A stretch of 32,081 nucleotides of DNA, taken from contig JANXBU010000020.1 in NCBI GenBank assembly GCA_025060505.1, positions 1 through 32,081 of the forward strand, written 5' to 3'. Shown here piece after piece: positions 16,910 to 24,043 of this stretch; position 1 is the stretch's first letter; every line of letters begins with the position of its first letter. The translations under genes and the position numbers were made by a program. The notes beneath the pieces were generated by a model. The model was given only the letters and a program-made list of their open reading frames with translations, ran no database searches and was not told the DNA's origin. The DNA is from Candidatus Calescibacterium sp. (GTDB taxonomy: Bacteria > Calescibacteriota > Calescibacteriia > Calescibacteriales > Calescibacteriaceae).

Positions 16910-17115
16910 AAGTTTTGGAACTAAGATTATAGCAACGAGTCCAAAAAAGCCTATTTATATTTTGGATAAAATGAATGAATAATTTGTTGAGTTTTTGATT
17001 GCTATTGCTTTGATTCTTGATTTGTTTGCGTTTTTCAGACGGATTGTCAAAAAGATTGGCTCTATTCGTTTGGTGTCTATCAAAATGGACGAATTCTTAT
17101 TAAGATATAAATACT

Positions 17116-18351
17116 ATGTTGAGAGCCATGGTTATTTCTGTTGGGACTGGTAGAGATAGGCAAGACATAGCATCGGCTATAGTTGGACTTATAAAACGGC
17201 ATAGACCTGAGTATGTTATGTTTATTGCAACGCAGAAGTCAAAGGATGAAACTATTCCTATTATAACCGAGTCAATAGAATCAGAAAAAATAACTTATGA
17301 AATTAAGCTGATATCTGATGAAAATGATTTTGAGAAGATTTTTGGTGAATGTGTTGAATATCTTAAAGATCTCTTATCTAATTTCGAAGCTGATGAGATA
17401 CAGGTTGATTATACTTCTGGTACGAAAGCTATGTCTGTTGGTCTTGTTCTTTCCGCATTGGAACTTGAAGTGGGAGGATTATCCTATATTCACGGTCAAA
17501 GAGATCAAACAGGTAGAGTCCAGACTGGTACAGAGCGGTATCTTTCTTTTCCTCCAAACAGAATATATTCTTCAAGAATATTCAGAGAAGCCAAGCGCTT
17601 TTTCAATATTTACAGATATGATTCAGCTTATGAGCTAGCTGAGAAATTAAAAATTTCCAATCAGAATGAAGTAACTATTTTCAAAAAGCTTTGCGAAGCA
17701 TACTCTGGTTGGGATAAGTTTAATTTAAAGAAGTCTTTTGAGATTCTCAAGGAAATTACAGAGTCAGACAAAGACGATGTTCTTTCCAAGTGGAATATAA
17801 AGCAAAAGTTGGAGAAACACAAACAAATTCTCTACAAAGAATTGAAAAATCCGTTTTGTGAGGAGAAGATGGTAGACCTATTTGCCAATGCTAAAAGAAG
17901 ATATGAAGAGGGAAAATATGACGATTCAGTTGCAAGGCTATACAGACTTATTGAGTATATAGCACAGTTTCGTATAAGTCAGAAAGGACTTTACTACCAG
18001 TCAAATGGGAGACCAGATACAAGTCGTATAGATATTTCAAAGCTCAGTCCTGAAATTCAGGAAAAATACAGGTCAGAGAGACTTGCGCTTACTCGTTCTT
18101 ATGAACTCCTGAGCGATGTTGGGGATGAATTAGGAAAGAAGATTTACTCCGATATTCAGGATAAAGATGGAAAATTGAAAGCTCTTTTGGGTATAAGAAA
18201 TAAGTCTATTCTTGCCCACGGCTTTGATCCGATAGAAAAAGATACATGCTCAGATATGATGAGTTACGTTGAAGATATTCTTATAAAAGATATTGGTATA
18301 AACAAGAGTTTGTTTTCAGAAATAGAATTTCCAAAATTAGAGGTGATATGA
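17116..18351 (+). CDS. CRISPR-associated CARF-HEPN ribonuclease, Cas02710 (Csm6/Csx1-like) family
   Basis: 411 residues. The N-terminal CARF domain (~1-150) has the first strand MVISVGTGRD and the family motif DYTSGTKAMSVGL at 98-110, which in this family helps bind cyclic oligoadenylate. The C-terminal helical domain carries R361-NKSILA-H368, an R-x6-H motif as in HEPN ribonucleases. Family knowledge: type III CRISPR Cas10 makes cyclic oligoadenylate that activates such RNases. Cas10 and all other cas genes are missing here, but a CRISPR array lies 247 bases downstream. TATAAAT ends three bases before the ATG, so the transcript may be leaderless. Confidence 0.85.
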   Translation: MLRAMVISVGTGRDRQDIASAIVGLIKRHRPEYVMFIATQKSKDETIPIITESIESEKITYEIKLISDENDFEKIFGECVEYLKDLLSNFEADEIQVDYTSGTKAMSVGLVLSALELEVGGLSYIHGQRDQTGRVQTGTERYLSFPPNRIYSSRIFREAKRFFNIYRYDSAYELAEKLKISNQNEVTIFKKLCEAYSGWDKFNLKKSFEILKEITESDKDDVLSKWNIKQKLEKHKQILYKELKNPFCEEKMVDLFANAKRRYEEGKYDDSVARLYRLIEYIAQFRISQKGLYYQSNGRPDTSRIDISKLSPEIQEKYRSERLALTRSYELLSDVGDELGKKIYSDIQDKDGKLKALLGIRNKSILAHGFDPIEKDTCSDMMSYVEDILIKDIGINKSLFSEIEFPKLEVI

Positions 18352-18597
18352 GTCCAGATGAATTTATTCTGAAAGGGTAAATCTTCTGATTTGGTAAGAA
18401 AGGAATTGGAGAGAATACTTTCCAGCAGGGTTCATCAAAGTTTTGTTTATTGTCATACTATTTTATTTTTTAATCATATTTTTTAATGATGAGCGAAGAA
18501 TTGAGGTAGGGGGAGGGGGTAGGCGATTTTTTGAGGGGGGCTGCCAAAATTGGCTCTGGACCCATTGAAAATCAAGGGCTCCGGAGGGTAGCTCTCA
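18352..18597. other. Region between the CARF gene and the CRISPR array, with a G-rich block
   Basis: The left part is AT-rich (ATTTTATTTTTTAATCATAT at about 18460-18480), like a CRISPR leader. The right part is unusually G-rich for this genome: five-G runs at 18509-18513 and 18515-18519, short GG pairs on both sides and a six-G run at 18535-18540. The last ~50 bases (GGCTCTGGACCC, ATTGAAAATC) weakly recall the repeat that follows and may be an eroded repeat. No coding region is seen. Confidence 0.4.
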
Positions 18598-18840
18598 GAA
18601 ACCAGACCCGTACATAAGGGGATTGCGACACATCAGATAAATCAAGATACTCTAATTGAACTCTACACCAGACCCGTACATAAGGGGATTGCGACCCCAT
18701 GAATCTTGTCTGGAAAGCATTTGGCAATTCAAGAAACCAGACCCGTACATAAGGGATTGCGACCTGGGGTCAAACACTCTTATCAATATGAATGACCCAT
18801 CCGGCTCAGAAACCAGACCCGTACATAAGGGGATTGCGAC
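18598..18840 (+). CRISPR. Short degenerate CRISPR array (four repeats, three spacers)
   Basis: Repeats are at 18598-18629, 18664-18695, 18733-18763 and 18809-18840. The 32-base consensus begins GAAACCAGACCCGTAC and ends AAGGGGATTGCGAC. Repeat 2 differs in its first three bases and repeat 3 has lost one G. Copies 1 and 4 also share the preceding bases CTCA, so the true repeat may be ~36 bases. Spacers are 34, 37 and 45 bases and unrelated. The ATTGCGAC end resembles the ATTGAAAC 5' handle of many type I-B/III repeats, so plus is the likely transcribed strand. CCC and GGG around GTACATAA can form a weak hairpin. No Cas1/Cas2 in the window. Confidence 0.9.
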
Positions 18841-18844
18841 ATGT

Positions 18845-19484
18845 ATGGGAGATACACAAGTTTTATGTAAAGCAACTATACAACAGGGGCAAACCACCAC
18901 ACCTTAAAGGGACAAATTTTGGCTGTATCACTGCGGAATACTTTATGTTACCACAAGCGTCATCACAACAACGTAATCCAAGGCAACAACAACTTACAAG
19001 TGGCCTTAGTAAAGAAATTTCCAGAATCATTGTTAGGTCATTACGCGCAGTAGTAAACCTTGACCTACTTGAACCTAACTATAATTGTTGACTGTGATGT
19101 GCTTCAAGCTGACGGTGGTACAAGAACATCAGCTATAAACGATGCATTTGTTACACTTTATGATCTTTTTCAAAAGTTAGTTATTGGATGCAAACTCACA
19201 CAAGATCCTATAACAAAATTTATAGGTAGCATTTCTGTTGGTATGGTTTGTGGTAAAAAAATTGCTGACTTATCACAAAAAGAAGATAATGAAGCAGAAG
19301 TTGATATGACACTTGCTATGACTGAAGATAAAGAACTTGTTGAACTACAATTTACTGCAGAGAAAAATTGTATGATTTAAAACTACTAAATGAACTTATA
19401 AATCTTGGTTGGAGAAGTTTAGCAAAAATTATTCGTCTTGAAAAAGGATGTTTAATCATAACAAAACTTGTTATAACATTATGA
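18845..19484 (+). pseudogene. rph: rph pseudogene (RNase PH), N-terminus missing, frameshifted
   Basis: RNase PH trims tRNA 3' ends with phosphate. The homology is split over three frames: MGDTQVLCKATIQQG (from 18845), then KPPHLKGTNFGCITAEYFML and ISRIIVRSLRAVVNLDLL, then IIVDCDVLQADGGTRTSAI, SVGMVCGKKIADL, EAEVDMTLAMT and VELQFTAEK, and finally LKLLNELINLGWRSLAKI. Shifts fall near 18890, 19080 and 19367. About 33 N-terminal residues expected before MGDT are absent; instead a CRISPR repeat ends four bases upstream. The reconstructed stop overlaps the pyrF ATG (ATGA), so the donor had an rph-pyrF operon. Confidence 0.88.
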
Positions 19485-20118
19485 GTACAAAACTTGTAAT
19501 TGCACTTGATACAGAAATAAAAAAAGCTAAAGAAATTGTCAAGCAGGCAGTAGAGTATAAATTTAACCTATTCAAAATAGGACACTTATTGTTTGATACT
19601 CAACCACAAATTATTGATTATATTTCCAGCTTAGGTGGCAATGTTATACTTGGTTTAAAATTTCATCATATACCTTCAGTGATAGGGAAAGCTGTGAAAG
19701 AAATTTTAAATAAATATAAAATCTTTGGTTTAACTGTGCATAGTTTAGGTAGAAAAAATTGTTAGAAGAAGTAGTAGCCACAGTTTCACAATTTAAACCG
19801 AAACCTTTAGTTTTTGTAGTAACAATACTTACAAGTATAAACCAACACGAACTTGAAAAACTTGGGTTTAAAAATAAACTTATTGATTGTTGTGTTTAAC
19901 CTTGCAAAACTTGCAAAACAGTGTAGGACAGACGGTATTGTATTTTCACCAGTTGAAGTTATTAAGAAAACTTTAGGAAAGAAATTTCTAAAATTAGTCC
20001 CAGGCGTAAGTATAAAAATAAAAATATTGACCAAAACAGGACTACCACAATTGAGAAAGTAATCTCGTCAGGTGCAGATTGTTATATGAAGAAGTATTTA
20101 CGAAACTCAAAATTTTAA
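19481..20118 (+). pseudogene. pyrF: pyrF pseudogene (orotidine-5'-phosphate decarboxylase), frameshifted
   Basis: Starts MSTKLVIALDTEIKKAKEI with the KIGHLLFDTQP strand and LGLKFHHIPSVIGKA, equivalent to the catalytic DLKFHDIP block. The frame breaks near 19750 at an A run. It resumes as LLEEVVATVSQFKPKPLVF and VTILTSINQHELEKLG, breaks near 19890, and continues FNLAKLAKQCRTDGIVFSP and LVPGVSIK. After a third break near 20020 it ends IDQNRTTTIEKVISSGADCY, the phosphate-binding end of the enzyme. At least three frameshifts, plus H for D in the catalytic block, show it is dead unless the shifts are sequencing errors. Confidence 0.87.
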
Positions 20119-20141
20119 AAATACATTATAAAAATACATTA
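20117..20141 (+). repeat. 13-base-period tandem repeat before the methyltransferase gene
   Basis: AAAAATACATTA occurs at 20117-20128 and 20130-20141, just after the pyrF remnant and 30 bases before the methyltransferase ATG. It may mark the left border of the restriction-modification pair or be AT-rich slippage. Confidence 0.6.
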
Positions 20142-20170
20142 AAAATTTAAAGTTTAATAAAAGATAACTT

Positions 20171-21304
20171 ATGAACAAAGAACTTCAATTGTTGTTATTA
20201 CCAGAAAAAAAAGAAGTTCCTCTGGTGAAACAGGTTATATTAAATAAAGATAAATTTATACAAATATTAAATAAAATTCTACACATTAACGATCTGGTGG
20301 ATATAACAAAAGAGATTGCTGTGCTTAGGGATATTATAGGAGATTATAAAAAAGACAATATAGGGATTTTGAATATTACCAATGATGGAAATACAGTTGT
20401 TCTAAGGCAAGACGTGTTGATTTCAGAATTAACAAAAATAATTGAAGCACAAACGATAGAACGTGCAAAATATTATATAAAAAGGTTAAAAGAAGGTGTA
20501 GAAAAAGTAAAAACAACAAAAATAAATGATATAAACCTTTTAAGATGGAAAGAATACGACGAAATAATCACAGATAGTCTATGGATACTTAAAAAACGAG
20601 ATTCTTCTGGCGCACATCTTGGATGGTACTGGGGTAATTTTATACCACAAATACCACACCAGATGATGTTAAGATATACTAAAAAAGACGAGTGGGTACT
20701 AGACCCTTTTGTGGGAAGTGGAACTACATTGATAGAATGCAGACGATTAGGCAGAAATGGTATTGGAATAGAACTTAATCCAGAAGTAGCTGAAAAAGCA
20801 AAACGGTTAGTTGAAAAAGAAGAAAATAAATATCAGGTCATCACAGAGATAATTGTAGGAGATAGTAGAACTATCGGAATGAAACAAATTCTTGATAAAC
20901 ATAAAATAAATAAAGTTCAACTATTAATTATGCATCCTCCATATCACGATATTATAAAATTCTCAAAAGACCCAAGAGACCTTTCAAACGCGAGAAATTT
21001 AGGAAAATTTTTAAAAATGTTTAATGAAGTACTGCAAAATACAATACCTTTTTTAGAAAAAGACCGATATTTTGTATTAGTAATAGGAGATAAATATTCA
21101 AAAGGTGAATGGATACCCTTAGGATTTTATTGTATGCAGGAAGTCTTAAACACAAAAGAATTTATATTAAAAAGTATAATAGTAAAAAATTTCGAGGAAA
21201 CAAGGGGTAAAAGAAATCAGAAAGAACTTTGGCGGTACCGTGCATTAGTTGGTGGATTTTATGTATTTAAGCACGAGTATATAATGGTTTTTAAGAAAAA
21301 ATAA
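20171..21304 (+). CDS. DNA adenine/cytosine-N4 methyltransferase of a type II restriction-modification pair
   Basis: 377 residues. The AdoMet-binding motif I DPFVGSGTTLIEC is at 178-190, followed by GIGIELNP. The catalytic motif IV is HPPYHDI at 255-261, where most relatives have N/S/D-PPY. Motif I precedes motif IV by ~75 residues, unlike the IV-then-I order of the common beta-class N6_N4 enzymes. The N-terminal ~130 residues show no known motif and may recognise DNA. The stop lies five bases before the endonuclease-like gene. Codon use (TTA, ATA, AGA, AAA) is more AT-rich than the host genes. No Shine-Dalgarno. Confidence 0.82.
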   Translation: MNKELQLLLLPEKKEVPLVKQVILNKDKFIQILNKILHINDLVDITKEIAVLRDIIGDYKKDNIGILNITNDGNTVVLRQDVLISELTKIIEAQTIERAKYYIKRLKEGVEKVKTTKINDINLLRWKEYDEIITDSLWILKKRDSSGAHLGWYWGNFIPQIPHQMMLRYTKKDEWVLDPFVGSGTTLIECRRLGRNGIGIELNPEVAEKAKRLVEKEENKYQVITEIIVGDSRTIGMKQILDKHKINKVQLLIMHPPYHDIIKFSKDPRDLSNARNLGKFLKMFNEVLQNTIPFLEKDRYFVLVIGDKYSKGEWIPLGFYCMQEVLNTKEFILKSIIVKNFEETRGKRNQKELWRYRALVGGFYVFKHEYIMVFKKK

Positions 21305-21309
21305 CTTAT

Positions 21310-22143
21310 ATGCCTTTATTTAGTGAAAAAGAAATATTAAATCTAAAGTTAAATTCATTATATCTAACTGATTTGAAGGAGTTAGCTTTATTATATAACA
21401 TAAGAAAATCTTCTTCCGCAAGCGAAATCATAAAAAGTATTTTAGAGAAAAATATCTCAGAAAAAGATTTAGACGATTTTATTAAACAAAAGTATGCCAC
21501 TAAAATTGCTGAAAGAAGAAAAATTATCTCAGATACAGAATTAAAAAGAGAGTTATTAAAAGTACAAACTTTTTCTTGGGGAGTAATCCAAGGACAATTA
21601 GACTGGAAAATACAAACTGAATATGTACGCAAAATAGTACGATATGATGAATTATTAAAATCTGTAAAATCAAATCTTTATAATGATATAACAAATTATG
21701 TAATATGTACTTGGTTTAACCATTGGACAACAGTTCTTATTGAAGAACATATTTCTTTACATCCAAAAGTAATTCCTACAATAAAAAATGTAAAGGGGAT
21801 AGATATATTCTTTGACAACCAACCTTTTGATTTAAAAATAACATATTTACCTCGTGGATATAACCCTGATGATGCAGTTAAAAATCCTAAACAATTAGCT
21901 ATATGGTTATATGAGAATCAGGGTGAACAAAGGTTTGGTTCTGACAACAGATTATTTGTTGTGGTATTAGACAAAGAAAATATAGATGAAAGTTGGAAGT
22001 TAAAAAGAGATTTTGATTTTGTATTTCAAAAAATCGATGAGTTTTTAGATAAAGAAAAAGTGTCAAAAAATGATGAAATAGTTTTTTCTTATAAAAGAAA
22101 AACTTATACTGCAATTACAAAAATTTTAATGATAACAAAATAA
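21310..22143 (+). CDS. Putative type II restriction endonuclease (PD-(D/E)xK fold)
   Basis: 277 residues. Residues ~12-46 form a small helical, SAP/HeH-like segment (LKLNSLYLTDLKELALLY). A PD-(D/E)xK-type active site is plausible at GID165 ... D174-L-K176 (KGIDIFFDNQPFDLKITYLP). A long charged helical region precedes it, and the C-terminus is a strand-helix mix with no signal peptide. Pairing with the methyltransferase (same strand, five-base gap) and matching codon use support a restriction-modification system. The recognition site and subfamily are unknown, and the endonuclease role is inferred from the motif and the partner gene. Confidence 0.68.
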   Translation: MPLFSEKEILNLKLNSLYLTDLKELALLYNIRKSSSASEIIKSILEKNISEKDLDDFIKQKYATKIAERRKIISDTELKRELLKVQTFSWGVIQGQLDWKIQTEYVRKIVRYDELLKSVKSNLYNDITNYVICTWFNHWTTVLIEEHISLHPKVIPTIKNVKGIDIFFDNQPFDLKITYLPRGYNPDDAVKNPKQLAIWLYENQGEQRFGSDNRLFVVVLDKENIDESWKLKRDFDFVFQKIDEFLDKEKVSKNDEIVFSYKRKTYTAITKILMITK

Positions 22144-22152
22144 ATATAAATC

Positions 22153-22338
22153 ACGAGCTACTTGGTTTTAGCACGAAAATATGGTCTACAAACATTCTCA
22201 CAAATTATAGGATAAGAACATATTATTACTACACTTAAAAACGCACTAAAGTCAGGTATAGTATGGTACGCACATATTTTTTCAGGTATGCGCGGAACAG
22301 GTAAAACTACTACTGCTCGTGTATTAGCAAAAGCAGTG
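22153..22338 (+). pseudogene. dnaX: dnaX fragment (DNA polymerase III gamma/tau N-terminus)
   Basis: The plus strand encodes SYLVLARKYGLQTFSQIIG, an in-frame TAA where DnaX normally has Q, then [14 protein letters not shown] and [19 protein letters not shown] with the Walker A motif. It matches the DnaX N-terminus (Y-x-VLARKYRPQTF-x-x-IGQEH). The start codon appears as ACG at 22153 and homology stops after AKAV at ~22338. Only ~60 of several hundred codons remain, cut off at the right border of the foreign block. Confidence 0.88.
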
Positions 22339-22577
22339 TTTCCTTGTTTCCGACTCTTACTTAAACTTGCTCTTTGTAAATTCTTCTGTGAGATTGGAAA
22401 CTTTTGTTATACTGAATTCTCCAACTCACAAATCAATTGAATCAAACAATTCAGAAAACATATGATCTTGCTTTTTGAATTCTCGGTCGTTTTTTCAGGT
22501 TAGTTTCTTTCTTTGAGTTCAGGTAAAAACCTGCAAAATCATAAAGCAAAATTTTCGCTGAAAATTTATTTTGAAAT
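22339..22577. other. Gap between the foreign block and the FNR gene
   Basis: No coding region is seen. A perfect small hairpin CAGGT-AAAA-ACCTG lies at 22520-22533, and TATTTT ends five bases before the FNR start, a likely promoter element. The composition returns to that of the host. Confidence 0.45.
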
Positions 22578-23324
22578 ATGAGTCAATTCCCGCAAGCAGA
22601 GCTTATAGAAAGAATTGATTTCTCGGAAGATCTCGGAATGTTCAAGTTTCGTCCCATTGATATGCAAAAACCTAACTTCATTCCAGGTCAATATGCTACA
22701 ATAGGTCTTGAGGGAGACGATGGTAAAATAATATGGCGACCGTATTCGATTGTCTCTTCTCCCTACGAAGATTTCATTGAATTTTACATTGAGCTTGTTC
22801 CAAATGGAAAACTTACTCCACGAATCTGGAAACTCAAAGTTGGAGATAAAGTATGGATAAGACCAAGAATAGTCGGAAAGTTCAATCTGGTTCAAGAAGT
22901 AAAAAAACATATATTTGCTGCTACTGTTACTGGTGCTGCTCCATTCATAAGTATGATAAGAACTCAGATATATGACCTTGAAGCTGGAAGACTCAAAGAA
23001 CCTCACAGATTCCTTTTTATTCATGGAGCCTCCAGATCAAAAGAGCTCGGAATATACAGAAATGAACTCACTGAAATCTCAAAAAAATTTGACTGGTTGA
23101 TCTATATCCCAACTGTGTCGCGTCCGTGGGAAGACCCCGAATGGACTGGTGAAACTGGTAGAGTAGAGGATGTAATAAGAAAGTACTCAGATATGTACTT
23201 ATTCAGTTATAAGGATTCTGTTGTGTATGCGTGTGGAAATCCAGATATGATACAGAATGTCAAAGGAGTTATGAAAAGAGCAAAGTTCCCAGAAGACAAA
23301 ATAGAAGAGGAGAAATATTATTGA
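22578..23324 (+). CDS. Ferredoxin--NADP+ reductase-type flavoprotein
   Basis: 248 residues, FAD/NAD(P)-binding oxidoreductase. FAD is held by RPYSIVSSPYE (residues ~54-64), after PGQYATIGL. The NAD(P) domain starts at about 110 with FAATVTGAAPFISM and includes LFIHGASRSKELGY-like sequence, a YIPTVSRPW strand and VYACGNPDMIQNVK near the end. It resembles bacterial Fpr/FNR enzymes that exchange electrons between NADPH and ferredoxin or flavodoxin. The stop overlaps the adk start (TGATG), so the two form an operon. No Shine-Dalgarno at the ATG. Confidence 0.88.
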   Translation: MSQFPQAELIERIDFSEDLGMFKFRPIDMQKPNFIPGQYATIGLEGDDGKIIWRPYSIVSSPYEDFIEFYIELVPNGKLTPRIWKLKVGDKVWIRPRIVGKFNLVQEVKKHIFAATVTGAAPFISMIRTQIYDLEAGRLKEPHRFLFIHGASRSKELGIYRNELTEISKKFDWLIYIPTVSRPWEDPEWTGETGRVEDVIRKYSDMYLFSYKDSVVYACGNPDMIQNVKGVMKRAKFPEDKIEEEKYY

Positions 23325-23974
23325 TGCAAGATAAAATTGTTCTGATATTTTTTGGTCCTCCCGGAAGTGGTAAGGGAACACAAGGCAAGATAATATCTCA
23401 GAGGTTGGGTATACCACATATCGCAACGGGAGACATAATGCGAGAGGCTGTCGCAAATGAAACAGAACTCGGAAAAAAAGTCAAAGATTATCTTGGTAGA
23501 GGTCTCCTTGTTCCAGATGAAATTGTCATTCAAATTATAGAAGAAAGACTTAAAAGAGATGATGTGAAAAAAGGTTTTATTTTAGATGGTTTTCCAAGAA
23601 CCGTTGAGCAAGCCAGAGCCCTTGAAGGTCTCTTCAAAAAGCTTTCAATACAAAATTACATGGTTTTATACTTTGATGTTCCAGATGAGGATATAATCAA
23701 AAGGATTTCTGGTAGAAGGTCTTGTGTTAAGTGTGGCTCAGTTTACAATGTCTTTTTCGGACCTCCCAAAACCCCGAACAAATGTGATTCCTGTGGATCT
23801 GATCTTATTGTCAGAGAAGATGACACTGAGGAAAAAGTAAAAAAGAGATTAGATGTATATAAACAAAGTACATTGCCAGTTCTTGATTTTTATTCATCAA
23901 AGGTCAAGAAAATAAGCGCAGTTGGAAAGATTGAAGAAATAACCGAAAGTATTGTCAAAATTATACAGAATTGA
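23324..23974 (+). CDS. adk: Adenylate kinase
   Basis: Interconverts ATP + AMP and 2 ADP. The P-loop GPPGSGKGTQ is at residues 10-19, the AMP site is GDIMREAV, and DGFPRT precedes the CORE helix. The long-form LID (~125-160) carries SCVKCG and KCDSCG, a four-cysteine zinc site. 216 residues, normal length. The ATG at 23324 overlaps the FNR stop as TGATG and is preceded by GAAGAGGAG, a good Shine-Dalgarno; an upstream in-frame ATG inside FNR would add residues lacking homology. Confidence 0.96.
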   Translation: MQDKIVLIFFGPPGSGKGTQGKIISQRLGIPHIATGDIMREAVANETELGKKVKDYLGRGLLVPDEIVIQIIEERLKRDDVKKGFILDGFPRTVEQARALEGLFKKLSIQNYMVLYFDVPDEDIIKRISGRRSCVKCGSVYNVFFGPPKTPNKCDSCGSDLIVREDDTEEKVKKRLDVYKQSTLPVLDFYSSKVKKISAVGKIEEITESIVKIIQN

Positions 23975-24043
23975 GTTTCTTCGGAATAGAATTTTTGTTT
24001 TTGCAAGATATATTTCTGTATAGGTAAAATTAAATATGTATTT

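Larger units (their letters stand above)
18841..22338 (+). mobile_element. Foreign chromosomal fragment with a restriction-modification pair
   Basis: This block consists of rph (5'-truncated), pyrF, methyltransferase, endonuclease-like gene and dnaX (3'-truncated), all on the plus strand. The housekeeping genes are frameshifted or truncated, while the restriction-modification pair is intact. Base and codon use differ from the flanking genes. No transposase, integrase or terminal inverted repeat is seen, so it is not a classical mobile element. The left border is within four bases of a CRISPR repeat end; the right border is near 22339. Confidence 0.7.

Noticed and set aside
18656-18907. Open frames across the CRISPR array with repeated PDPYIRG
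   Set aside because: The periodic peptide comes from translating the CRISPR repeats; spacers are unrelated and there is no ribosome-binding site.
18841-22338. Classical transposon or integron explanation for the foreign block
   Set aside because: No transposase, integrase, terminal inverted repeats or target duplication seen at the borders.
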